The notes: generated by a model from the letters alone, not told the origin. A stretch of 16,100 bases of DNA from an uncultured Lachnospiraceae bacterium (GCA_910583615.1 CAJTXP010000070.1:1-16100), one strand, 5' to 3'; shown: positions 7,131 to 14,609, counted from the stretch's first letter. Numbers and translations: made by a program.

Positions 7131-7753
7131 CAACCCATTTTTTCCAGTTCACAGATCCTCGTGCAGACGCTCTCCAGCAGGGGCATGCTGTGGCTCACCG
7201 CCAGAAGTCCGATCTTTCTTCGCTCCGCCTCTTCCATGAGAAAGCTCCAGATCTGACTCTGGGTGATGAGATCCAGCATGGTGCTGATCTCGTCCGCCAG
7301 AAGAAACCGGGTGCGTCTTCCAAGCGCCCTGGCGATGCAGAACCGCTGCATCTCCCCGCCGGAGATCTCCGCCGGATACCGGTTCTTCCAGTCCTCCTCG
7401 ATCCCCAGTCCCTGCAGGATCCGTTCCTCGATCCCGTCCCCTTCCTTCAGAACCTCCCGCATACGCAGGCGCGGGTTCACCACCTGCTCCGGATGCTGCC
7501 AGATCATCTGCACCGGACAATAGTTCCCGTAAAAAGCCAGCGGTTTTCCGTCCAGCAGTACCTCCCCCCAGTCCGGCCGTTCATACCCGGCCAGGATCTT
7601 GCAGAAGGTTGTCTTGCCGAACCCGCTGGGCGCTGCGATGCCCACCCGCTCATGGCTTTCCATGCGAAGGCTGAAGTCATGAAGGATCCGCCTCTCGTCC
7701 TTTCTGTTTGCATTTTCATATTGAAATGTAATGTTTTTCGCTTCCAGTACCAT
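7130..7753 (-). CDS. ABC transporter ATP-binding protein (OppF/NikE position)
   Basis: Second ATPase of the five-gene importer. From ATG 7753 the product is 207 residues. An upstream GTG at 7801 overlaps the stop of the preceding gene, but the ATG has GGAG 5 bases before it and is followed by the normal ABC start (LEAKNITFQYE). Walker A is APSGFGKTT, the Q-loop QMIWQHPE, the signature SGGEMQR, Walker B FLLADE and the H-loop AVSHS. It is short: it lacks the C-terminal extension seen in OppF and many OppD proteins. It is the last gene of the operon, ending at the bidirectional terminator. It should pair with the upstream ATPase as a heterodimer under the two permeases. Confidence 0.86.
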   Translation of the reverse strand: MVLEAKNITFQYENANRKDERRILHDFSLRMESHERVGIAAPSGFGKTTFCKILAGYERPDWGEVLLDGKPLAFYGNYCPVQMIWQHPEQVVNPRLRMREVLKEGDGIEERILQGLGIEEDWKNRYPAEISGGEMQRFCIARALGRRTRFLLADEISTMLDLITQSQIWSFLMEEAERRKIGLLAVSHSMPLLESVCTRICELEKMG

Positions 7754-7797
7754 CTGTTCTCCGCCCCTGTTCCCTGATTTGTAACCATCCACTGCCG

Positions 7798-8727
7798 TCA
7801 CACCGCATGGACGCAGCGGACGCTCCCGCCGCGGATTTCCCGGACGGGGATCTCTCCTTTACATTCCTCTGTACAACTCCCGCACCGGGGGCCAAAGGGA
7901 CATCCTTCCGGCAGATCCTTCACATAGGGCTGCGTCCCCCTGATAAACTGTAAACCGTTCTGAGGCAGCGCCCGCCACAGAGCCCTGGAATAGGGGTGAC
8001 GCAGCGTCTCCTCCGACTGAAAATCCTCTGCCCGCGCATCTTCCACCGTTGTTCCGGCATAGAACACCACCACCCGGTCCGCCACCTGAAGCGCCTGCTC
8101 CAGATCGTGAGTGATCAGAAGCACCCCGGCGCCCTGATCCGCCAGCTCCCGAAAATGACTCATAACCCTGCGCACCATATCCATATGCAGCCCCGGCGTG
8201 GGCTCATCGGCGATAATAAGACGGGGATTGCCCATAAGCGCCGTGGACACCAGCACCCTGCGGTTCATGCCGCCGGACAGTTCAAACGGATACTGTTCCT
8301 GCACCTCTTCCTTCAGATGATAACCCCGGAAGATCTCATTCAGTTTCTCTCTGGAAGCCCGGTCCTTTTTCCCCTTCCGGATCTGGGGGCCGATCTTCAT
8401 AAGCGGATCCAGAAAAGCCACGCTCTGAGGCACCAGAACCAGCTCATTGCCCCGGAGCGCCTTCTGCCGCTCCCCGGTAAGCGGTGCGCCGTCATAGATC
8501 AGTTCTCCGCCCATGGATGCGTTGTACGGCAGGATCCCCAGAATCCCGTGGGCCAGAAGGCTTTTCCCGGAGCCGCTGGAGCCCACCACCGCCACCATCT
8601 CTCCCGCATGGACCTTCACATCCAGATTTCGAATGACCGGAAGCCCCGTCTTACGAAATCCGCTCTCATACTGTTCAAAAGACACGGAAAAATTCCGAAT
8701 GTCCAGAATCACTTTTTTCTTTTCCAT
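7798..8727 (-). CDS. ABC transporter ATP-binding protein (OppD/DppD/NikD type)
   Basis: First ATPase of the importer, 309 residues. Walker A GSSGSGKS (49-56), Q-loop Q101, signature LSGGM (150-154, followed by NRR where RQR is usual), Walker B LIIADEP (170-176), H-loop H207. After residue 240 comes the peptide-transporter C-terminal domain with HPYSRAL (244-250) and a cysteine cluster C276, C282, C285, C289 plus C305. In the DppD/OppD family such a cluster can hold an Fe-S cluster. It sits 18 bases after the C permease gene and ends at the start region of the second ATPase gene. Family membership is certain; substrate is not given by this subunit. Confidence 0.9.
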   Translation of the reverse strand: MEKKKVILDIRNFSVSFEQYESGFRKTGLPVIRNLDVKVHAGEMVAVVGSSGSGKSLLAHGILGILPYNASMGGELIYDGAPLTGERQKALRGNELVLVPQSVAFLDPLMKIGPQIRKGKKDRASREKLNEIFRGYHLKEEVQEQYPFELSGGMNRRVLVSTALMGNPRLIIADEPTPGLHMDMVRRVMSHFRELADQGAGVLLITHDLEQALQVADRVVVFYAGTTVEDARAEDFQSEETLRHPYSRALWRALPQNGLQFIRGTQPYVKDLPEGCPFGPRCGSCTEECKGEIPVREIRGGSVRCVHAV

Positions 8728-8745
8728 ATAGATTGTATCTCTCCG

Positions 8746-9570
8746 TCACATATGCGCACTGGCCGGGTCCAGAAGCTTTCTTAAGCTCTCTCCCGCCACA
8801 TCGAACAGCACCACCGTAAATACCAGCAGAAGCCCCGGAAACAGCGCCAGCCACCAGCGCCCCATGGCCAGGTATTTCATACTCTCTGAGAGAATGATCC
8901 CGATGGCCGGCTGCTCCGGCGACAGTCCGAAGCCCAGAAACGTGATGCTGGCCTCATGCAGGATAGCATGGGGAAACATTAAAATCAGCCCCACCAGAAA
9001 CTGCGGAAACAGATGAGGGAACATATGTTTCCACGCAATCTCCCAGGTGCCGACTCCCAGCTTTCTGGCTGTCCGGATGTACAGCGCTTCCTTTAACTGC
9101 ATGACCTCCCCCCGGATCACGCGGGTCAGAGACGTCCAGTGGGTCAGCGCCACGCCGATGACCACGCCTTTGAATCCCTTTCCAAGGGCGTAGGATATAA
9201 GGATCAGCAGCAGGATATGCGGGATTCCCATGACCAGATCGATCATCCAGGTGATCACCGCGTCCACGGTCCTCCCCATGGTCGCCGCCAGCGTCCCCAG
9301 AAGCAGCGCCAGGACAGAGCTGACGCCTGCCGCCAGGATCCCGATCCGGATACTCATGGACAGCCCCGTCAGCGTCCTTAAGAACATATCCCTGCCCAGC
9401 CAGTCCGTGCCGAAAAGATACGGCATGCCGGGCCCCAGATTCTTTCTGGAAAAATCAGTCACCAGCGCTTTTTCCGAAAATCCCCATCCTGCGGCTGTCA
9501 CCGCCGCCAGAAACAAAACCGCCAGCCCGAACAGGAACACGGCCGTCATTCTTCCGTTCCATCGTCTCAT
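8746..9570 (-). CDS. ABC transporter permease (OppC/DppC/NikC type)
   Basis: Inner-membrane permease, 274 residues. One N-terminal membrane segment (about 10-28) is followed by the family motif FGTDWLGRDMFLRTLTG, then the binding-protein-dependent transport domain with about five membrane segments. The cytoplasmic EAA-like loop that contacts the ATPase is at MQLKEALYIRTARKLGVG, about residues 156-173. Its ATG overlaps the stop of the B permease gene by 4 bases (ATGA), implying translational coupling and equal production of the two permeases. LTFLGFGL-type sequence (ITFLGFGLSPEQPAIG) matches the C-subunit family end. Confidence 0.92.
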   Translation of the reverse strand: MRRWNGRMTAVFLFGLAVLFLAAVTAAGWGFSEKALVTDFSRKNLGPGMPYLFGTDWLGRDMFLRTLTGLSMSIRIGILAAGVSSVLALLLGTLAATMGRTVDAVITWMIDLVMGIPHILLLILISYALGKGFKGVVIGVALTHWTSLTRVIRGEVMQLKEALYIRTARKLGVGTWEIAWKHMFPHLFPQFLVGLILMFPHAILHEASITFLGFGLSPEQPAIGIILSESMKYLAMGRWWLALFPGLLLVFTVVLFDVAGESLRKLLDPASAHM

Positions 9571-10559
9571 GCTCCGGCACCTCCCCTGCGGATTCTTGGA
9601 TCAATAACGCCGTACAGAAGGTTTGCAATCAGATTCCCTCCGAATACGAAAAGTGCGCTGATGACCGTGATACCCAGAAGCAGCGGCACATCGCTGCCAA
9701 GCCCCGCCGTCACCGCCGCCTGTCCCAGGCCCGGATAGGAGAACGTCTGTTCCACCAGCACGGACCCGCCGATGATCTCGCTGATGGACGCGAACTGCAG
9801 GGTCAGCGCCGGAAGCAGGACGTTCCGAAGCGCATGATTTTTCACGATCTCAAAGGTACTCTCGCCCCTTGCTCTGGCAAAGAGCACATAGTCGCTTTCC
9901 ATGATCTCGATCATCTTCTCCCGGGTATGGAGCGTGATGCCGGCGATCCCCGTGATGCTTAAAGTCACCGCCGGAAGGATGGCGTGCCGCACCCGGTCCA
10001 TGACCGTAACCCCGCAGGCCTCCACGCCGATGGGCACGCTCAGTCCGATGGGCAGCACCTTCAGCCACACCGCAAAGATCATCAGGAGCACCAGCGCCAG
10101 CCAGAACGCCGGCGTGCTGGCGATCAAAAGAGAATATCCTTTGATGATTTTATCCAGAGCGCTCCCTTCCCGGAGCCCCGCCAGAATCCCCAGCACAAAG
10201 CCCGCCGCCCCGGACAGCACCCATGCGATAAGCATCAGCCACAGAGAATTCACAAGCTTCACACCGATGACCTTCGCCACCGGCTGGCGGTACAGAAGAG
10301 ATACTCCCATATCGCCCCGGAAGAAATCTCCTGCCCAGGCGAGAAAGCGCTCCGCCGGGGGCTCTCCCACGCCCCAGTAAGCCTGAAGCTTCCCGATCTG
10401 CTCCTGGCTCATGGAGCCCAGCGCCGCCTGCCCGATATTCGCCTGCAGCGGATCGATGGGGGAGACGGACAGAAGCATAAACGCCGCCAGACTCACAAAG
10501 AACGTAAGCAGAAGCATCCGGATCATCTGTTTTCCGATAAATATAAAATGTCTTTTCAC
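9567..10559 (-). CDS. ABC transporter permease (OppB/DppB/NikB type)
   Basis: Inner-membrane permease, 330 residues from GTG 10559, about six membrane segments. I prefer this GTG to the GTG at 10565: AGGAG at the end of the binding-protein gene is 9 bases from 10559 but only 3 from 10565. The first segment (residues 9-30) is followed by the usual extracytoplasmic domain with SPIDPLQ. The EAA-like loop is at VLFARARGESTFEIVKNHAL, and the family ending LLYGVIDPRIRRG is present. It follows the binding-protein gene almost directly and overlaps the C permease gene by 4 bases. Confidence 0.9.
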   Translation of the reverse strand: MKRHFIFIGKQMIRMLLLTFFVSLAAFMLLSVSPIDPLQANIGQAALGSMSQEQIGKLQAYWGVGEPPAERFLAWAGDFFRGDMGVSLLYRQPVAKVIGVKLVNSLWLMLIAWVLSGAAGFVLGILAGLREGSALDKIIKGYSLLIASTPAFWLALVLLMIFAVWLKVLPIGLSVPIGVEACGVTVMDRVRHAILPAVTLSITGIAGITLHTREKMIEIMESDYVLFARARGESTFEIVKNHALRNVLLPALTLQFASISEIIGGSVLVEQTFSYPGLGQAAVTAGLGSDVPLLLGITVISALFVFGGNLIANLLYGVIDPRIRRGGAGA

Positions 10560-10571
10560 CGACACAGTCTC

Positions 10572-12218
10572 CTACTCCCAGTACCACTGATCTACATTGT
10601 TGACGATGGACCAGCCGTGTCCATGGGGATGCAGCTTCTGATCCGCCACGTGCAGATCTTCCCTCGCCCAGTACAGATGATCGATGTTGCACAGCCAGAT
10701 CCAGGGAATATCTCCCTCCTGAGTGATCCCGGTTTCTCCGTCCCACTGCGCCTTTTTCCACAGATCATTGGATGCTTCCAGGGAAGTGGCCGCCAGAGCC
10801 TCATCCATATACTGATCCACCTTCTCATTGGAATAGGGCGAGTATTCTGCACTGCCGCCCTCCAGCGTATGATAGATATTGTAAAGCTCCATGGGCGTGT
10901 GCGCTCCCCAGCCCCACATGAGCGGCTCCGCCTGGGCTCTTGTATAGGCCGTATCCCAGCCCACGCCCTCGATCGTCGCATTGATTCCCAGCTCCTTCAG
11001 CTGATTCTGTGTATCCGCCGCCAGTGCCTGACGGACGGAATCGCTGGAAGGATACAGGATGTTCAGCTCTGCACGCACACCGTCCCTCTCACGGATACCG
11101 TCGGATCCTGCAAGCCAGCCCGCCTCATCCAGAAGCGCCGCTGCTCCTTCCGGATCATAATCCACCTGTGCCACATCATTGTACCAGGGCATCTTGTCGC
11201 ACACACTGTACGCCGCCGTCCCGTATCCGTTCAGAACATTTCCTATCATCTCTTCCCGGTCGATACCGATGTTGATGGCTCTTCTGACGCGCACATCGGC
11301 TGTCAGATCATTTCCCACCGCATTGCCCCTGGCATCTGTGGATGCCGGCGCCGCCGGCAGGTTGAAGCCCCGATTGTCCACGGACTCGAAAGAAAGAAGC
11401 TGATAACCGTTGATGGTCTGATCAGAATACGAAGCCGCCGTATACGCCAGATCCGCCTGCCCTGCCATGGACGCCGCATACGCTGCATCCTCATCCATGA
11501 AAAGAACCGTCACCTTTTTCATCTTCGGCGCTTCTCCGTAATAATCCGGATTTGCCTCGAAGATGATCTGCTGCCCCTTATCCCACTGCTTCATGATATA
11601 CCGGCCGGAACCGACGGGATTCTCCCCATAGGCAGGACCATAGGCATGCTCCGGCACAATCCCCACGATGGCCATGGTGTAGGGCCAGATGGAATAAGGC
11701 CGTTCCATATGAAATTCCACGGTCTTCTCATCTGTGGCCACTGCCTCTTTGAGCATGGTAAAATCGTTGACCGAACTGCTTTCCTTCACCGTATTATAGG
11801 TAAACGCCACATCCTCTGCAGTCAGCGGCTCCCCGTCCGTAAAGGACACATCCTCCCGGATCGTGACGGTCCAGGTCAAGCCGTCCTCACTGGCCTGCAT
11901 ATTCGTTGCCAGATCATAATCTATGGAAAGATCCGTCTTCGTCACCGTGAGCGTACTCTGGATCAGCGGCTCATGTACATGCTCTCCCGCCCCCCAGCCA
12001 TACGCCGGGTCAAATCCGGACTCCGGTTCCGAGTTGACTCCCATGACCACGACCACGGAGTCCTTCGCCGCACCTTCAGCATCCTCTGCCGAAAGCTCTG
12101 TTCCGGCTTCGTTTCCTTCCGGCGAAACCGGCGCCTCTGCTGTCTTTCCTCCACACCCGGCTGTAAATGAGACAGCCATCACCGCTGCCAGAAGCGCCGC
12201 ATATGTTTTTTTCCTCAT
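10572..12218 (-). CDS. ABC transporter substrate-binding lipoprotein, family 5 (peptide/nickel class)
   Basis: Extracytoplasmic solute receptor, 548 residues. A lipoprotein signal (MRKKTYAALLAAVMAVSFTAGC, shown here only as start and end: KK after residue 2, lipid-anchor cysteine C22 in FTAGC) is followed by an acidic linker and the SBP_bac_5 fold with typical IREDVSFTDGEPLTAEDV and NPDYYGEAP. AAGGGGAAG precedes the ATG. First gene of the importer operon, with its own promoter at 12268-12296. The C-terminus carries LHPHGHGWS and ends in WYWE; three histidines within five residues and nearby aromatics could bind a metal or metal chelate. Substrate is unproven: dipeptide, nickel or a metallophore complex all fit the family. 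No gene symbol is given for this reason. Confidence 0.9.
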   Translation of the reverse strand: MRKKTYAALLAAVMAVSFTAGCGGKTAEAPVSPEGNEAGTELSAEDAEGAAKDSVVVVMGVNSEPESGFDPAYGWGAGEHVHEPLIQSTLTVTKTDLSIDYDLATNMQASEDGLTWTVTIREDVSFTDGEPLTAEDVAFTYNTVKESSSVNDFTMLKEAVATDEKTVEFHMERPYSIWPYTMAIVGIVPEHAYGPAYGENPVGSGRYIMKQWDKGQQIIFEANPDYYGEAPKMKKVTVLFMDEDAAYAASMAGQADLAYTAASYSDQTINGYQLLSFESVDNRGFNLPAAPASTDARGNAVGNDLTADVRVRRAINIGIDREEMIGNVLNGYGTAAYSVCDKMPWYNDVAQVDYDPEGAAALLDEAGWLAGSDGIRERDGVRAELNILYPSSDSVRQALAADTQNQLKELGINATIEGVGWDTAYTRAQAEPLMWGWGAHTPMELYNIYHTLEGGSAEYSPYSNEKVDQYMDEALAATSLEASNDLWKKAQWDGETGITQEGDIPWIWLCNIDHLYWAREDLHVADQKLHPHGHGWSIVNNVDQWYWE

Positions 12219-12259
12219 AAATTTCTTCCCCTTCTTTTTCTCGTTGAACCAGCACTGAT

Positions 12260-12277
12260 TTGTTATGATTTTAACAA
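12260..12277 (-). promoter_or_regulatory. operator-like palindrome over the importer -10
   Basis: TTGTTA (12277-12272) and TAACAA (12265-12260) on the minus strand form a perfect 6+6 palindrome with 6 bases between. It covers the -10 and the predicted start site. The same arrangement (CTGTTA-N6-TAACAG) occurs at the methyltransferase promoter at the same distance from its -35. Confidence 0.62.
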
Positions 12278-12296
12278 ATCTACAGAAACGTCACAA
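12268..12296 (-). promoter_or_regulatory. promoter of the ABC importer operon
   Basis: On the minus strand TTGTGA (12296-12291) and TAAAAT (12273-12268) are separated by 17 bases. The predicted start is near 12261, about 43 bases before the binding-protein ATG. Both hexamers deviate from consensus at two or fewer positions each, so activation or derepression is plausible. Confidence 0.65.
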
Positions 12297-12313
12297 GCCG
12301 GGCAGGGGGATAT
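12293..12313 (-). promoter_or_regulatory. shared 21-bp upstream box, importer copy
   Basis: Minus strand ATATCCCCC, then TG, then CCCGGCTTGT. The box covers the first four bases of the -35 and the 17 bases upstream. The copy at 14284-14304 differs at only two positions. Candidate activator or regulator site, probably for the nearby LysR protein. Confidence 0.6.
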
Positions 12314-12329
12314 TGCCCCATTCTATCTT

Positions 12330-12345
12330 CTTATGCTGACATAAG
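12330..12345. repeat. short palindrome upstream of the importer promoter
   Basis: CTTATG and CATAAG are separated by 4 bases, a perfect 6-bp dyad centred about 76 bases upstream of the predicted importer start site. This is near the usual distance of a LysR recognition site. No matching dyad occurs before the methyltransferase promoter. The rest of the 12300-12421 stretch shows only a small CCCC-GCA-GGGG hairpin and no gene. Confidence 0.35.
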
Positions 12346-12421
12346 GATTCGGAATGCATCCTGCCAGAACTGTGCTTCCAGCGACAGGCGCTCCGCAGCC
12401 CCGCAGGGGATGTATTTAAGC

Positions 12422-12463
12422 CAAATCATAAAGATCTGCCCAAAGGCAGATCTTTATGATTTG
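12422..12463. terminator. 19-bp perfect inverted repeat after the LysR gene
   Basis: CAAATCATAAAGATCTGCC (12422-12440) and its exact reverse complement (12445-12463) enclose a 4-base loop. It begins 23 bases after the LysR stop on the minus strand. The GC-rich loop end with an A-rich left arm and TCTTTATGATTTG right arm is terminator-like, though no separate U-run follows the stem. It most likely ends the methyltransferase-LysR transcript and separates it from the importer promoter. Confidence 0.6.
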
Positions 12464-12485
12464 ACAGAGTATTTATAAAAGATTT

Positions 12486-13424
12486 TTATACAGGAGCATT
12501 GTTATATAAGTTCTGATCTATCTTCTCTGTTATAAAATTCACAAACTGCCGCGTCCACAGCCCGGGCGTCTCTTCCTTCCGAAGCACATATCCAAAAATC
12601 ACCGGCTCTTCTTCACCGTAGAGGGACAGCCCTGGATACCCCTGAGACTCTTCCTCCGGCCCCAGATACGCGCCGCTGATATTTCCAAGATCCGTACCAC
12701 GCAGCAGGTCATTCATCACATAATCGCTGTTGGTGATCACCGCCACCTGCGCCTTCGTCTCTTCCTTCTGCTCCTGCCGAAAAATATCCCAGTAATGATT
12801 CAGCGTAAATTCATCCTCATAGCACTGCACCAGACGGATTTCTTCCATGGGAATTTCCTCTATGGACTGCTTCTGTCCCATGGGATTGTGCGCACCGAAA
12901 CAGAGCATGGCTCTTCGCCTTTTAAGTTCCCTGAATTCCAGATGCTGCCGTTTCAGCTTGTACTGAAAGGACAGCATCTGCGGTTCCATCATATGAACAA
13001 AGCCCACATCCGACTGTCCGCTGCCGCAGCGCCGCAGCACGTCCTCCGTGCTGGCCGTCATGATCTGGAAACGGACCTTCTCATCTTTATGCAGCTGATA
13101 AAATTCGGTAAAACGCGCGGACATCCAGGAGCTGGGATTGCAGGCAATGGACAGCTCCTCTTCCTCATCCAGCCGGGCATAGGCCTGAAGCCGGTCCATA
13201 TTTTCCATGGTCCTGCTGGCATAGCCATAGACCTCTCTGCCCTTCTTCGTCAGCTGAATCCCCCGGTTCTTCCGCTCGAAAAGAGGAAAACCAAGCTCCG
13301 TCTCCAGAGACCGGATGACCCTGCTCACATTGGGCTGCGTCGTATACAGCACGTCTGCCGCCCTGCTGAACGACTGAAGATCCGCACATACGACCAGATA
13401 CTGAAGCTGTTTGATCTCGATCAC
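12486..13424 (-). CDS. LysR-family transcription regulator
   Basis: DNA-binding regulator with effector domain, 312 residues from GTG 13424. A longer frame to 13493 exists, but it would run into the methyltransferase gene; GGGGAA lies about 7 bases before the GTG, and the protein then begins directly with the family N-terminus (IEIKQLQYLVVCADLQSFSR). The winged helix-turn-helix spans residues 4-62 with AADVLYTTQPNVSRVIRSLE as recognition region and ELGFPLFERKNRG after it. The co-inducer domain follows (about 90-300). It starts 19 bases after the methyltransferase stop, so the two are co-transcribed. The next operon downstream is the importer, whose promoter shares elements with the one driving this gene; autoregulation and importer control are likely. 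Confidence 0.88.
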   Translation of the reverse strand: MIEIKQLQYLVVCADLQSFSRAADVLYTTQPNVSRVIRSLETELGFPLFERKNRGIQLTKKGREVYGYASRTMENMDRLQAYARLDEEEELSIACNPSSWMSARFTEFYQLHKDEKVRFQIMTASTEDVLRRCGSGQSDVGFVHMMEPQMLSFQYKLKRQHLEFRELKRRRAMLCFGAHNPMGQKQSIEEIPMEEIRLVQCYEDEFTLNHYWDIFRQEQKEETKAQVAVITNSDYVMNDLLRGTDLGNISGAYLGPEEESQGYPGLSLYGEEEPVIFGYVLRKEETPGLWTRQFVNFITEKIDQNLYNNAPV

Positions 13425-13443
13425 AATGTCATTCCCCGCTCTC

Positions 13444-14226
13444 TCAGGCAGAGACTGCCATCCGGCCCTCTTCCGTTCTGCATTTTTCCGCACGAATCAG
13501 GAACAGGGGCGTAGACGCGTAGTTCGCCCGCTCGGTCGGATCCCAGACCCGCTCCCACACCTGTTCGTCCGCCTGAACCTGGCCGCCGGTGTACCCCTTC
13601 AGTACCTTCAGATCCCATGCCGGGCGCATGGTCCGGCTCATGGGAACCTGTCTGGCGATCTCTTCCATGGCGTCAATATCCGTGCAGGTGTAATGATCCT
13701 CCAGATGAAGGTTCTCCACCCGCTCCCGGTCCTCCTCGTATCTCCTGCGCATCCGGCTGTCGAACAGATGATGATACCAGTTGGCGTCGAAGTTCAGAAG
13801 CCGTCCGCCCTCCTTCAGCACCCGCATCCATTCCCCATAAGCCTGCTTTGGCTCTTCCAGATTCCAGGTCAGGTTGCGGGAGATCACCACGTCGAACGTC
13901 CCGTCAGGAAAGTCCAGATGCTGGGCATCCATCTGCCGGAAGCAGATCCGCTCCGCCAGTGCCCCTGCATTCTCCTTCGCCTGCCGGAGCATGGCTTCCG
14001 TGTAATCCACCGCCGTCACCTCATATCCCTCTTTTGCCAGAAGGATCGCAAAGAAGCCCGGACCCGTTCCCACATCCAGAATCTTCAGATCCTTTCCCTC
14101 CGGCAGATGCTTCCTGATCTCCCGGAACCACACCCGGTCCTGCCCCGTGGCAAGCTCATGGCGGTTTACTTCGGAATACCCTTCCGCTCTGCCGGTCCAG
14201 TACTGTTCGATCTTCGATAATAACAT
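13444..14226 (-). CDS. class I SAM-dependent methyltransferase
   Basis: Predicted soluble methyltransferase, 260 residues, Rossmann-type SAM-binding domain. Motif I is ILDVGTGPGFFAILLA (about 49-64), the acidic motif II residue is in VTAVDYTEAML, and FRQMDAQHLDFPDGTFDVV gives motifs III-IV. ISRNLTWNLEEP and FDANWYHHLFD are distinctive and lie where substrate-binding residues usually do. The ATG is followed by LLSKIEQYW; GGGGG lies 8 bases and AAGGG 2 bases before it. First gene of the operon with the LysR regulator. The methyl acceptor is unknown; proximity to the importer and the shared promoter suggest that it acts on the imported compound or a related small molecule rather than on RNA. Confidence 0.87.
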   Translation of the reverse strand: MLLSKIEQYWTGRAEGYSEVNRHELATGQDRVWFREIRKHLPEGKDLKILDVGTGPGFFAILLAKEGYEVTAVDYTEAMLRQAKENAGALAERICFRQMDAQHLDFPDGTFDVVISRNLTWNLEEPKQAYGEWMRVLKEGGRLLNFDANWYHHLFDSRMRRRYEEDRERVENLHLEDHYTCTDIDAMEEIARQVPMSRTMRPAWDLKVLKGYTGGQVQADEQVWERVWDPTERANYASTPLFLIRAEKCRTEEGRMAVSA

Positions 14227-14250
14227 TTCCCTTACCCCCGTTTTGTCTGT

Positions 14251-14268
14251 CTGTTAAAATTATAACAG
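14251..14268 (-). promoter_or_regulatory. operator-like palindrome over the methyltransferase -10
   Basis: CTGTTA (14268-14263) and TAACAG (14256-14251) on the minus strand, 6 bases apart, perfect 6+6 palindrome over the -10 and predicted start. Same architecture and same offset as at 12260-12277. Confidence 0.62.
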
Positions 14269-14287
14269 TCTGCCGAGGGGCGTACAA
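14259..14287 (-). promoter_or_regulatory. promoter of the methyltransferase-LysR operon
   Basis: On the minus strand TTGTAC (14287-14282) and a perfect TATAAT (14264-14259) are 17 bases apart. Predicted start near 14252, about 26 bases before the ATG at 14226. Confidence 0.75.
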
Positions 14288-14304
14288 GCCGGGTGGGGGG
14301 ATAT
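14284..14304 (-). promoter_or_regulatory. shared 21-bp upstream box, methyltransferase copy
   Basis: Minus strand ATATCCCCC, then CA, then CCCGGCTTGT; 19 of 21 positions match the importer copy at 12293-12313 and it overlaps the -35 in the same way. Confidence 0.6.
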
Positions 14305-14316
14305 ATTTCTTACTTT

Positions 14317-14541
14317 TCAAAGCATTCGGATCGTCTGCTTTTGATCGGTAAACTTTTCCCTGAGCACTTCGCCGTTTCTGTAAATCTCCAGTCCTGTTTC
14401 ATGGAGTACATCCGTCTGCTCAATCACGATCTGTTCTCCATGCTTTACAGCACGAATGGTATTGATCACATTTCCGGACAGGTCCACGCCCCTGCAAAGA
14501 GCTTCCACACCATCTTTCGGCTCATAAAACCGTAGATTCAT
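14317..14541 (-). CDS. small protein of unknown function, probably 5'-damaged
   Basis: A 74-residue product from ATG 14541 (MNLRFYEPKDGVEALCRGVD, ending TIRML), with normal charged composition and codon use, so it appears genuinely coding. I do not recognise the family. No good ribosome binding site precedes this ATG, and the frame continues upstream in protein-like form (FLDERPDYDYGGH) to another ATG at 14598. On the same strand, AGGAGG followed 9 bases later by ATG at 14618 opens a 14-residue frame (MSGAYSLWLVDLAS) that stops at 14574 in a different phase. A single frameshift between about 14574 and 14598 would join them into one gene of about 100 residues. It lies just upstream of the methyltransferase promoter and beside mobile-element remnants. 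Confidence 0.55.
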   Translation of the reverse strand: MNLRFYEPKDGVEALCRGVDLSGNVINTIRAVKHGEQIVIEQTDVLHETGLEIYRNGEVLREKFTDQKQTIRML

Positions 14542-14609
14542 ATGTCCGCCGTAATCATAATCCGGCCGTTCATCTAGGAAGCGAGATCCACTAACCATAA
14601 CGAATATGC

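Noticed and set aside
9984..12170. A 728-codon open frame on the plus strand
   Set aside because: It is antisense to the binding-protein and permease B genes, is rich in His, Arg and Pro, matches no family and arises from GC-biased third positions of the real genes.
12403..12416. CCCC-GCA-GGGG as a terminator or regulator site
   Set aside because: The stem is only 4 pairs and has no U-run; likely chance.
14293..14535. An 80-codon open frame on the plus strand
   Set aside because: The minus strand of the same stretch has the more natural charge and codon pattern, and the plus frame has no ribosome binding site; its start lies in the shared box of the methyltransferase promoter.
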